From positions 3,481,164 through 3,545,163 of the forward strand of contig NC_051088.1 of the NCBI RefSeq assembly GCF_901709675.1: DNA of 64,000 bases, in the 5' to 3' direction. The notes under the pieces were generated by a model that worked only from the letters and a program-made list of their open reading frames with translations, searched no databases and was not told where the DNA came from. How positions within the stretch are numbered: position 1 is the first letter of the stretch; each line of letters opens with the position of its first letter. The position numbers and the translations under genes are program-made. Shown in pieces: positions 55,705 through 64,000 of the stretch. This DNA is from Syngnathus acus. Taxonomy: Eukaryota; Chordata; Actinopteri; Syngnathiformes; Syngnathidae.

Positions 55705-55815
55705 TCTTGAATGTAATATATATATATATATATTATATTCTTGAATGTTAACTCTTACCCTTCTTGTGGTCATATTCACCAATGAACCGCTTGGTCATGA
55801 AACGAACGCACAAGG
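53161..55815 (-). CDS. Ras-like small GTPase (RERG/RASL11/RASL12 group), 5' exon missing
   Basis: Minus strand exons, phases consistent: 55759-55815 (LCVRFMTKRFIGEYDHKK), 55535-55605 (DYRCCRLVDQEAVDLEILDP), 53822-53960 (ASIRWADGFLLLYSITHRQS, LKRLIDQTKRS), 53381-53465 (VLVANKADLEIGREVTTEEG), 53161-53272 (ELSVADTALAVEAAVFQLIR, stop TAA): about 154 residues. The NKAD guanine-specificity box is present. The G3 box reads DPAFK in place of DTAGQ, losing the Gly and Gln important for hydrolysis, as in some RERG/RASL relatives. The phase-2 start of the first exon seen calls for an upstream exon with the P-loop GxxxxGKS/T; none was found up to 64 kb. No C-terminal CAAX box, typical of this group. Confidence 0.75.
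53990..55530. other. intron of the Ras-like gene; dispersed repeat inside
   Basis: Long intron between the exons ending at 53960 and starting at 55535. The part 54590-54920 is a copy of the unclassified repeat at 10975 (GGTTTTATCTCCA, TTTTGTCATTTTGTACG, CTTTGTTAGGCAAAACAT). Otherwise nothing recognised. Confidence 0.5.
55645..55740 (+). repeat. (TA)n microsatellite with internal duplicate
   Basis: TA repeats broken by ATTATATTCTTGAATG, which occurs twice, in the Ras-like gene intron. Confidence 0.9.
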
Positions 55816-56377
55816 CTGCGGAAATAAAACAGGCAGATCACACTTCTGTTCAGAAATCACAGAATCAACATCTCAGGAAGTTTAAACTGGTGCTCATCCT
55901 CAGTCGTTGTGATGAGTAAATAATACCAATCATATTTTCCCACTTTGTAAAGCGTTAATCAGAGGCAGCACAACAGACTGAACTGATTTATTTTACACTC
56001 TATTTATTTTTCTGTCTTTCCTGTGTTCGGAGTTCCCAGGATGAGGATCTTAACCATTTCCCACTTCTGAGAAACTGTCCCTACGTAATGACCGGAGAAA
56101 ATCAACATAAGTAGAGATAAAGGACTTCACACTGACCTTGACTTGGAAAATAAAATACCAACTGTAGCTAGGAGGAAAGCTGCTCTTCCCCTGCTGTTGC
56201 TTGCCCAATGGAGAGTGACTGACCCTCAGAGATATGAGCCAGCTGGGCGGAGGACAAGTGCACAAAAAGCAGTTTCCCAATCTGGCTGCGGCCATATAAA
56301 CTTTTCACTGGGCCTTAAACACAAACCATTTATAGACGGCTGCAAAACTGTATACGTCTCCATGTTTTATACTTAAC
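55816..56377. other. upstream of the Ras-like exons, nothing recognised
   Basis: Searched on the minus strand for a P-loop exon ending in phase 2 with a GT donor; none found. Confidence 0.35.
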
Positions 56378-56737
56378 CATCCATCCATCCATTTTCTGTA
56401 CCGCTTAGTCCCCACGGGGGTCGCGGGCGTGCTGGAGCCTATCCCAGCCGTCATCGGGCAGTAGGCGGGGGACACCCTGAACCGGTTGCCAGCCAATCGC
56501 AGGGCACACAGAGACAAACAACCATACGCACTCGCACCTAGGGACAATTTGGAGTGCTCAATCGGTCTACCAAGCATATTTTTGGGACGTGGGAAGAAAC
56601 CGGAGTGCCCGGAGAAAACCCACGCGGGCCCAGGGAGAACATGCAAACTCCACACAGGGAGGGCCGGAGGTGGAATCGAACTCGCACCCTCCTAACTGTG
56701 AGGCGGACGTGCTACACAGTGCGCCACCGAGCCACCC
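56378..56737 (-). repeat. tRNA-derived SINE, near full length
   Basis: From CCATCCATCCATCCATTTTC to GTGCGCCACCGAGCCACC; one of the least diverged copies. Confidence 0.9.
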
Positions 56738-56984
56738 TATACTTAACCACTTAATTCTATTTCACATCATAAAAGACATGACGAGTCCCCACTTATTTCC
56801 AGGTGTAATAATTGCTTTGTAAAGTTTATAAATGTGTGTGGGGAATAAAGATGTTTTCCATTGTATTTGAAGGCAGAAGAATCCACTCTTTTTATGTAAA
56901 TGACCAATTGACGAATAAAATCTTATCCCTTTGTGGAGTTCCGAGGTGCTCGTTGGGTGGATGCAGAAAGCAACACATGCATTC
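56738..56984. other. non-coding, nothing recognised
   Basis: No exon or repeat seen. Confidence 0.35.
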
Positions 56985-56992
56985 GTCTATTG

Positions 56993-57193
56993 CAGAGGTC
57001 TCAAACTCCAGTCCTCGGGGGCCGCATTCCTACATGTTTTCCAAGTTTCCCTCGTTAAACACACCTGATTCAATTATCAGGCTCCTGCAGAACGTGAGGA
57101 TGAACTGATCATTTGAATCAGGTGTGTTTAACGAGGGAAACTTGGAAAACATGTAGGAATGCGGCCCGCGAGGACTGGAGTTTGAGACCCCTG
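56993..57193. mobile_element. palindromic hAT MITE, sister of 8431-8611
   Basis: Ends CAGAGGTCTCAAACTCCAG and GAGTTTGAGACCCCTG; perfect 8 bp duplication GTCTATTG (56985-56992, 57194-57201). The two halves are inverse complements over most of their length, and the sequence is nearly the same as the first copy. Confidence 0.93.
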
Positions 57194-57221
57194 GTCTATT
57201 GCGTAGGCGATACAACAAAGT

Positions 57222-57385
57222 ACTGTAATTTTCGGACTATAAATTGCATTTTTTTTCATAGTTTGGGTGGGGTGGCGACTTATACTGAGGAGCGACTTAT
57301 ATGTGAATTTTTTCAAAAACTTTCAAAAAAGTGAAACCACGATAAACGAACCGCGATGTAGCAAGGGATTACTGTAATTTGAATT
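57222..57385. mobile_element. MITE fragments
   Basis: A left half of the TACCG...GGACTATAA family (TACTGTAATTTTCGGACTAT, GCGACTTATA) passes into the right end of another MITE (AACCGCGATGTAGCAAGG, GATTACTGTA), the inverse of the end seen at 14811. Confidence 0.6.
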
Positions 57386-57588
57386 TCGAGTGACGTCAGC
57401 AACGCGGCGCGGCGTGGCGCGGCGGTTGTTTACAAAAAGGACAAAGATTAATCACGGGATGACGAAGATGACGAAGGGCCCCACGTACTACCGGCATCAT
57501 GAGCGGCTTTGTTTGTAAGTGACACGGAGGACGAAGAGTTTGAAGGATTTAATGATTTGGAGTGACACAGAAGGTTTGAAAAACTATT

Positions 57589-57893
57589 ATGGCTTTTACG
57601 CACGCCCGGTCCTACTCTACGGAGCTCTCTTTAACCTCCGTGGATGGAAGTCTGGGGCCGGCGCTCGGCCGAGTGGCTGTCCGGGGACGGTGGATGGGGC
57701 TCGGACATGGCTTTTACGCACGCCCGGTCCTACTCTACGGAGCTCTCTTTCACCTCCGTGGATGGAAGTCGGGGGCCGGTGCTCGGCCGGGTGGCTGTCC
57801 GGGGACGGTGGATGGGGCTCGAACATGGCTTTTACGCACGCCCGGTCCTATTCTATGGAGCTCTCTTCCACCTCCGTGGATGGAAGTCCACGC
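57589..57893 (+). repeat. 118 bp minisatellite, about 2.6 units
   Basis: Unit starts ATGGCTTTTACGCACGCC at 57589, 57707 and 57825, exactly 118 bp apart, with few differences. As 118 is not a multiple of three, each unit shifts the frame, so the long open frames here are not coding evidence. Confidence 0.93.
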
Positions 57894-58718
57894 ACACAAG
57901 TTAACAATGCATAAGCCTTTGATGTCTATTGTATGCAAATGTATATGCAAATGAGCTAGGCGCCAGTCTGGCGGGCGCCAAGATAGCGCCAGTCAAGAGG
58001 GGGGGCTGTCGCCATTTTGGTTTGGTGGCGCCATTTTGGATGGGGACATGTATGGGCATGTATGGGGCCTGTATTATATCAGCTGGATGCGGAGTCAGAT
58101 TTTCTAACAAACATTGATGAAATAGATCTGCAGCCATTTTTTGTGAAACAAACCAAAGAAGTGATACATCTGAGCTAGATTTGCTATCAACCAGTGCGTT
58201 TAGGGGTCAAGGGGGGAGTTTTGTTGAAAAAAAAAGGCATCTGAAGGAGATAGTTGTTGTGGCTTTACGCTCTGATACACTGTTGTAGTGTTGTCACTAA
58301 CCGTGGGTTGCTTATTGGTTGTTTCTACAATAACACACGGAGGCAAGGATGCAGTACGAGCCGATCTTTACTGTGTGCTCAGTCATGACATCACAGACTT
58401 CTAATACAGACAGACCAACACAGTCGAGCACCGAGTGCTCGATCCAATCTACCACATCCCTCTTTTCCAACTGAGAAGTAGCTTATCTAGTATCAGTTAC
58501 CTTTGGTATCAACATTGATAATAATTTCGACATGCATATATCAATTACAAACAAAACATGTTTCAATAAACCAAACGGCTTTCAACAATCTTTTTGTTCT
58601 TTCTCTTTGAACCTATAACATTTTGTAACACTTCACGATAAATGCAAAACATCCACACTTTATTTTCTCCATCTCTTTTTTTTTCTAAACACTAAGTGTG
58701 TAACAACATCACTGTATG

Positions 58719-59110
58719 TCAATCAGTGTACCTGGCAGGGCGCCTAACTGCTCTGCCACTCCTGGTATAGCATGTGGGCATGCCGTCCACAGGCACAGGA
58801 CAATGGTTGCGTGGTACCGGTCCCAGTGGTGGTGAGTCCACTGTTGCAGTAGCCTGAGTATGTTGAAACTCAGAGTCCAAATGTTTATCAGGGTGAGAGT
58901 CTTTGAACAGGCTTGGGTGTATCTTTCTCAGATGTCGCCTGTTCCTCCTGCGTGTCCTCCCTGCCGGTGTCTGTACAGTGTAGGAGCGTGGTTCATCTCG
59001 CTGCCTGATGACAACCGCTGGCTCCCAGCCTGAAGTCAATTGCAACACCTCTGATTGTGGCTGTTTCGTGCCATACAGTGTCTCTTGTTTGGTGCGCTGA
59101 TTTCTTGGTT
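58719..59110 (-). pseudogene. integrase C-terminal remnant of the LTR element
   Basis: Minus-strand frame with LTSGWEPAVVIRQRDEPRSY, TVQTPAGRTRRRNRRHLRKI and TRSGRAVRRPARY, the chromodomain-like tail region found at the end of Gypsy integrases. It joins the gag part through a deletion near 59100, in a different frame. Confidence 0.75.
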
Positions 59111-59955
59111 TCATTTCCAATCATGCCTATGTATAAACAGTCCATTTCTTTTTCTATATTGTTTACAGTCTTCGTCTTACAATGGCTATTTCTCTCAGAG
59201 CCTCCTCTACACACCTTTGAAAAGTGGTTATTTTTTCCACATTTATGACACACAGCGCCGTAAGCTGGGCATTGACGAGGCTCATGCTTGTTTCCGCATT
59301 TACGGCACACCGGTATCACCTGCTTCTTGTAGCTTGGTTTGTTCTTGTCCCAGCTGCGTGTTTGCACTCTTGCTCTATTCAATGCATCCACTGAGGCATC
59401 ATGGACAACAGGTGACGCTTGCATCGCTTGTATTTGTGACTTGGCGAGTTCTGCTGATCTACATGTTTCCATTGCTCTGCGTAAAGTAAGTGCATTATCA
59501 CGTAACAGTCTCTCTTTCAGATGTGTATCACTAATGCAGAACACCAATTTATCCCTTATCATGTCATCTTTATGTCTTCCAAACTCACAGTTTTTGCTCT
59601 TTAGACGTAGTTCTGTGATGAATCGGTCCACCGATATTCCTGATGACATTGTGTGCGTCCAAAACTGATGGCGTTCAAAAACAACGTTCTTTTGTGGACT
59701 GCAGTAGCCTCTGAACGCTTCCAAAACTCCCTCCATCGTTGCTTCCTCCCCTTCTGGGGTAATGGTAAGCGTATTATACACTTCCAGCGCCTCCTCGCCG
59801 ACAGTGTGAAGCAGGATGGCTATTCTAACCTCCTCTTCTTTATCCACCGCACCAGAAGCAACCATATAGAGCTGAAAACGCTGCTCCCACCTGCGCCAGT
59901 TTTCAGCGAGGTTCCCCGTGAGTATCAGCGGAGATGGTGGCCTGAACTGCTCCAT
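59100..59955 (-). CDS. Gag-like protein of the LTR element
   Basis: A minus-strand frame of about 285 gag codons, running on out of register past the deletion to 320. It starts MEQFRPPSPLILTGNLAENW with the typical retrotransposon gag domain (WRRWEQRFQLYMVASG; EEALEVYNTLT; FERHQFWTHTM) and ends in two CCHC zinc knuckles (CRKCGNKHEPRQC and CHKCGKNNHFSKVC), which bind packaged RNA. No stop interrupts it, so capsid protein may still be made. It lies about 95 bp downstream of the primer-binding site. Confidence 0.85.
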
Positions 59956-60661
59956 GTCGGCTGTGTTAGCTCCCGTTAGCTTGCCGCCAATCTTCGGTCA
60001 ACACGTGTTGAATACCGTCCTCGACTTACTCCGTAACTCCGTCTTCTGACACCATGTTGTGGCTTTACGCTCTGATACACTGTTGTAGTGTTGTCACTAA
60101 CCGTGGGTTGCTTATTGTTTGTTTCTACAATAACACACGGAGGCAAGGATGCAGTACGAGCCGATCTTTACTGTGTGCTCAGTCATGACATCACAGACTT
60201 CTAATACAGACAGACCAACACAGTCGAGCACCGAGTGCTCGATCCAATCTACCACAATAGTCAGGGTGTTGCTGCACCTAATTTGACATACAATAGCTTG
60301 TGGAGCCTCCACTAGTTGAGTCAGGAGAGTCAACATTTATTGGCTCCGAGTTGTCTGCGTGTAACTTTGTTGAAAAAGACATCTGAAGGAGAAAGACAAG
60401 GTGTTGGTACACCTAATTTAACATACAATAGTTTCAGCTGAGGTTGAGTCATTAAAGCGTCGTCACAAATCATTAGCTTTAGCAGAGTGTTCTCGCGGCA
60501 CGTGACCCCAGCGCATGAGCTCTGATCAGCGGAGTCGGAGTGCGTCAAAAGTTGTTTCGAGATGGTTAAAGGTAAGGCATGTTACTATTTTATCGGTATA
60601 ATAATAATAATAATAATACACTGGGGTTATTTGTAAAACATGATGTAATGTTTATGTAATG

Positions 60662-61649
60662 CAGGGGTCCCCAAACTTTTTCCTGTGAGGGCCACATAAC
60701 TTTTCCCTTCTCTGATGGGGGGCCGGTGTCAGTTTGTAACAGAAAAAGTGTGACGATCGTAGGGGAGCTTAAAATTTTTATTGTTTTCCAGAAAGCCACA
60801 CATAACCAAATAACGGTTATTTAATAACCCTTTCCAGGTTCTTTACAGAAAAAAAGTCAGGAAACAAATAACACTATTAATGAAATAAATAATAACTAAA
60901 TAACCCTCTCTGAGTTCTTCACAGAAAAAACAGGAAATAAATAATAACTAAATAACTCTCTCTGGGTTCCTCATAGAAAAAAAAAAGCCATGGAACATTA
61001 ACTTTCTGTTGTGCCATGCACAATCTTAACAGATAAAAGTTCAGCTCAGTTGTCAGAGCAGAATCTCTCTGACACATATGAGCAGTCTCTTAAAGTTCTT
61101 GTGTTCCTTCCTTATAATCCTTTTGTAGGTTCCAGTAGGCTTGTAGACACCGCTGTCTTTTTTGTTAAAGTTTGCTAGTGCGTCATAGTCTGGAGTAAAA
61201 TTTGTTGTGGCAATTCTTAGGCGAGATCCGAGGTGTTTGTCCGTTTACCTCGATCTGTGACGGGTTGATGTTGACGTTCATGTGGCTGAACGTCACGTCG
61301 CGTACGTCGAGCCAAATTGGCCACTCTCTTTTAAACGCTCGGCACTGTGTCCACCTTGCTTTTCCTTGGGCGACTCATTTTAATGGAAGGATTCCAGGGG
61401 AAGGTTTGTGGGTGGCCGTACTACTGAGTACGTACACGCACTTGTGAGTGTGCACCGAGCTTTCTGACACGGCTTCCGGTAGTAAATGGGCAGGCGAGCG
61501 CTTCCTCATCTACTGGGGAAACGCAGTCATTGCAGGCAAAATGACCAAAAAAAAAAGTTTAATAATACAATTTGTTCAGGGTTGGCGGGCCGGATTAAAC
61601 GGTCCCGTGGGCCATATCCGGCCCGCGGGCCGTAGTTTGGTGACCACTG
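60662..61649 (-). mobile_element. hAT element (GTF2IRD2/ZBED5-like group), internally deleted
   Basis: Ends CAGGGGTCCCCAAACT and AGTTTGGTGACCACTG; perfect 8 bp duplication ATGTAATG (60654-60661, 61650-61657). Copy A of the surrounding family shows the empty site with a single ATGTAATG. Minus-strand sequence 61200-61400 matches the transposase scrap at 62257-62490 but has stops. Confidence 0.93.
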
Positions 61650-61887
61650 ATGTAATGTCATGCAGATATAATCGTATTTGCTGATGTACATACACCCTTT
61701 GACGATGACTTTAGTGGAGTTTATCTAACACAATCAGACTACGGTGAGTCAGCCGTTCATCTACGGTAGTTAATATAAATGCTATTAGTTGGTGATTTAT
61801 TTTATGTATGTAACAGATCTCGTGGCCGCGGCCACTAGTAAAAACGAGCCGCCGACACAAGCTGATTTTGAAACACAGACTCTAGTG

Positions 61888-62808
61888 CAGACATGGGCAA
61901 ACTACGGCCCGCGGGCCACATCCGGCCCACGGGGCCGTTTAATCCGGCCCGCCAAACCTGAATAAATTGTATTATTAATTTATTTTTGGGTCATTTTCCC
62001 TGCAATTACTACGTTTCCCCAGTAGATGGGGAAGCGCCCGCCCGCGCATTTACTCCCGGGAGCCGTGTCAGAAAGCTCGGTGTACACTCACAAGTGCGTG
62101 TGCGTACTCAGTAGTACGTAGTAATTTCATCTATCAGTGCCGAATTTCGAGTGTAGGCTGTGACGTCAATATTCTCGTAATTCGCGCGCTGAGTTTTCAG
62201 ATGCAGTTTTACGCTAATGCCACCCACAAACCTTCCCCTGGAATCCTTCCATTAAAATGAGTGGCCCGAAGAAAAGAAAGGTGGACAGTGAGTGCCGAAT
62301 GTTAAAAAAGAGTGGACAATTTGGCTCGACCTACGTGTGTGAGAAGACGTTCAGCCACATGAACGTCAACAAAGCCCGTCACAGATCTAGGTTAACGGAC
62401 CGACACCTCGGCTCTATCCTAAGAATTACCACAACAAATTTTACTCCAGACTATGATGCACTAGCAAAAAAGGGAAACCAACAATACTATTGATTTCTTT
62501 ATTACTTTATTTAGATGTATTCTTTCACTGATTCTTCAAGATGATGTATTTGGTCAGAATGTTTGCCGTTGGATGTGATTTCGCCTCATTAGATAAACAT
62601 ATTTCATAAATCTGACCTGCAGGCGCTGAAGTGATGGAAAATGTTATTCATCATAACAGTGTCGGATTTAATAAGAATCACTGATAGTAGTTTTTTGGTG
62701 AAATATTTTTTTAATGCTGTTAATAAATGCATTTGTTTTCACAAAGCTTTTTTTAATATCCATGTTTTAGTATCTACGAAAAGTAAAAACCTTTTATGCA
62801 ATGACCTT
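61888..62808 (+). mobile_element. hAT element of the same group, opposite orientation, right end lost
   Basis: The left end CAGACATGGGCAAACTACGG and the following GGCCGTTTAATCCGGCCCGC match the inverse of the element at 60662-61649. It contains a short transposase relic. A SINE begins at 62811 where the right part would continue; segment 62761-62810 is also found inverted at the window's end. Confidence 0.75.
62257..62493 (+). pseudogene. hAT transposase remnant, N- and C-terminal parts fused
   Basis: Frame of 78 codons: MSGPKKRKVDSECRM (N-terminus) jumps to YVCEKTFSHMNVNKARHRSR, LTDRHLGSILRI, the C-terminal region of GTF2IRD2/ZBED-like transposases. The central catalytic domain is deleted. 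Confidence 0.75.
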
Positions 62809-62810
62809 TA

Positions 62811-63045
62811 CATCCATCCATCCATTTTCTGTACCGCTGTATCCCCACGGGGGTCGCGGGCTTGCTGGAGCCTATCCCAGCTGTCATCGGGCAGTAGGCG
62901 GGGGACACCCTGAACCGGTTGCCAGCCAATCGCAGGGCACACAGAGACGAACAACCATCCGCACACGCACTCACACCTAGGGGCAATTTGGAGCGCTCAA
63001 TCGGCCTACCTAGCATGTTTTTGGGGATGTGGGAGGAAACCGGAG
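62811..63045 (-). repeat. tRNA-derived SINE, head missing
   Basis: From the tail CATCCATCCATCCATTTTC to GGGATGTGGGAGGAAACCGG, then an unrelated GGA-rich junction; the tRNA-like part is absent. Confidence 0.88.
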
Positions 63046-63059
63046 GAGGAGGAGGGGGG

Positions 63060-63238
63060 TAGCCTTCTACAACACGAGCCACTCAACCACCAGGGGGCCT
63101 GAGCCGGCACGCGAGAGTCATCGCCACAAGAATAGAAGGCGTCCTGTAAAGTGCAGTGGTAATTGTATCTACAAAAGTCGGTTACAAGAACAATTTAGGG
63201 TAATACGTATTCTGACAGATTTGGCCGAATCAAGATAG
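63060..63238 (+). other. protein-like stretch upstream of the open frame at 63300
   Basis: One frame reads NTSHSTTRGPEPARESHRHK, then CSGNCIYKSRLQEQFRVIRI and LTDLAESR before TAG. It may be part of the unrecognised family between exon 3 of copy B and the frame at 63300, but no splice sites are compelling. Confidence 0.25.
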
Positions 63239-63299
63239 GTCTGTTTTTTTACTACTCTGTGTTGTTTCTGTTGTGATTTGCTTTAAAAAAAGAAATATA

Positions 63300-63810
63300 A
63301 TGGATCATTCTAGCCTCACGTCAGCAGAGTCAGATTTCTTAACAAACATTGACGAAATACATTTGCAACCTTTTTGTGAAACAAACCAAAGAAGTGATAC
63401 ACCTGAGCTAGATTTGTCAAGCGTTAACAATGATTTGCTATCAACCAATGCGTCTACGAGCCAAATATCAGATTTGCTCAACAATGTGAACAATGCTTTG
63501 TTGGAGGGAGCCAGCACGTATGGTTCGATGAACTCGAATGACTGGGGTGTTTTAAATCAACTCCTACCCGAGGTTTTGACTGAATATCTCGATGAATACG
63601 GATTACAAGGTGAGCTGAACATAACATGGGTTTCAAGAATTACAGCAAGCGGGAGATGTTTTTTCCGGCTTAAAGTTTCTCCTCAAACTGCTGATGGGAG
63701 AGAAGATGGAGAGCTAATCGATCTACTGTATCTGACGCTAGAAGTGTTTAATAGCGAATGTGGAGTTTTTCAAACAATAGTGAATGTACCACTAACAGAA
63801 TGGTATAAAC
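63300..63810 (+). CDS. open frame of the unrecognised multi-copy family, interrupted by hAT
   Basis: 170 codons from ATG at 63300 (MDHSSLTSAESDFLTNIDEI), acidic and Ser/Asn-rich at first, then more globular (LNQLLPEVLTEYLDEYGLQG; ITASGRCFFRLKVSP; IDLLYLTLEVFNSECGVFQT). It ends where a hAT end (CAGGGGTGGGCAAAC) begins at 63811; the host frame is presumably continued beyond the window or in another exon. Codons for SDFLTNIDEI and the following part recur, broken, in copies A and B, so this is the most intact of three related loci. No domain recognised. An upstream in-frame ATG at 63273 exists; the choice of start is uncertain. Confidence 0.5.
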
Positions 63811-64000
63811 CAGGGGTGGGCAAACTTTTTGACTCGCGGGCCGAACTGGGTTCTAAATTTGGACCGGAGGGCCGAACCAGGAGCAGATGGACGTAGTGTT
63901 TGTGTGAAGTAATATAAGCGACCTGTAAAGGTCATTGCATAAAAGATTTTGGCCTTTAGTAGGTAGTAAAGCATGGACATTCCAAACAAGTTTTTTAAAA
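63811..64000 (+). mobile_element. left end of a hAT element, continues past the window
   Basis: Begins CAGGGGTGGGCAAACTTTTT with GACTCGCGGGCCGAA, a typical hAT end; the expected left target duplication would be GTATAAAC (63803-63810). Sequence 63925-63977 (TGTAAAGGTCATTGCATAAA) is the inverse complement of 62761-62810. Confidence 0.8.

Larger units (their letters stand above)
58255..60256 (-). mobile_element. non-autonomous Gypsy-type LTR retrotransposon, 2.0 kb, young
   Basis: Two 202 bp LTRs (58255-58456, 60055-60256), identical except for one base seen by eye; perfect 5 bp target duplication ATAGT (58250-58254, 60257-60261). On the minus strand the 5' LTR is followed at once by a primer-binding site TGGTGTCAGAAGACGGAG, and the 3' LTR is preceded by the purine tract GGAAAAGAGGGA. 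Inside are a gag frame and the C-terminal end of an integrase; protease, reverse transcriptase, RNase H and the integrase core are deleted. It could move only with enzymes from an intact relative. Confidence 0.92.
57901..61887 (+). pseudogene. copy B of the unrecognised multi-copy family, repeatedly interrupted
   Basis: Parallels copy A from TTAACAATGCATAAGCC on. It has the same frameshifted SDFLTNIDEI stretch (58084-58165), then an LTR element (58255-60256), the APNLTYNSL modules, and start exon ATG GTT AAA G/GTAAGG (60562-60571). A hAT follows (60662-61649), then exon 2 61666-61743 (IIVFADVHTPFDDDFSGVYL, donor TACG/GTGAGT) and exon 3 from 61817 (DLVAAATSKNEPPTQADFET), where another hAT begins at 61888. 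Exons 1-3 join in phase to an open N-terminus of about 55 residues. Relative to copy A, about 85 bp are missing before the start exon. No known domain was recognised. Confidence 0.5.

Noticed and set aside
57519-57954. Overlapping open frames of 121-131 codons
   Set aside because: They are produced by the 118 bp minisatellite, whose unit length shifts the frame each time.

Overview
The window is nuclear DNA of a teleost fish. Multi-exon vertebrate genes with short GT-AG introns are embedded in a dense mix of fish-type transposons: hAT elements and MITEs, Tc1/mariner-type MITEs, an L2/Rex1-type and an RTE/Rex3-type LINE, LTR elements and a tRNA-derived SINE with a (TGGA)n tail. The spiny-rayed fishes are likely, but no species can be named from the sequence alone. 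There are no bacterial features and no CRISPR array.

Layout. 0-5.1 kb: 3' half of a ptk2b (PYK2) focal-adhesion-kinase gene on +, from the kinase C-lobe to the FAT domain. 9.0-19.4 kb: two tandem + strand genes for an inosine-uridine type nucleoside hydrolase, each with seven coding exons at matching positions; a complete hAT element sits in the 5' intron of the second. 21.5-25.4 kb: complete unc50 on -, head to head with 25.7-32.4 kb, a complete 18-coding-exon ndufs1 (complex I 75 kDa subunit) on +. 33.3-37.5 kb: repeat-rich, with a broken copy of an unrecognised gene family and a back-to-back pair of host-gene fragments (CENP-E motor exons and a fibrinogen-related domain). 39.7-40.9 kb: complete small secreted C-type lectin on -, with a TATA box. 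41.4-53.0 kb: mobile DNA, comprising a SINE, two solo LTRs, a 1.9 kb TIR element with an internal tandem duplication, an L2/Rex1-type LINE, and an almost full-length RTE LINE nested in a Tc1-type MITE. 53.1-55.8 kb: most of a Ras-like GTPase gene on - whose P-loop exon was not found. 56.4-64 kb: SINEs, MITEs, a 118 bp minisatellite, a second copy of the unrecognised family (interrupted by a young gag-bearing LTR element with 202 bp LTRs and a 5 bp target duplication), two inverted hAT derivatives, and a third family segment with an open reading frame at 63.3 kb that is itself cut by a hAT end.

The conserved genes are unrelated housekeeping or signalling genes and do not form a pathway. The points most worth following are the unrecognised multi-copy family (33.9-36.3, 57.9-61.9 and 63.3-63.8 kb), the tandem nucleoside hydrolases with Cys where many family members have the active-site His, the ptk2b acceptor that ends a ~180 bp TG tract, the GC donor in unc50, and the non-autonomous LTR element that kept gag but lost most of pol. 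Exon boundaries were set by eye from splice consensus, reading phase and remembered family sequences; nothing was searched.
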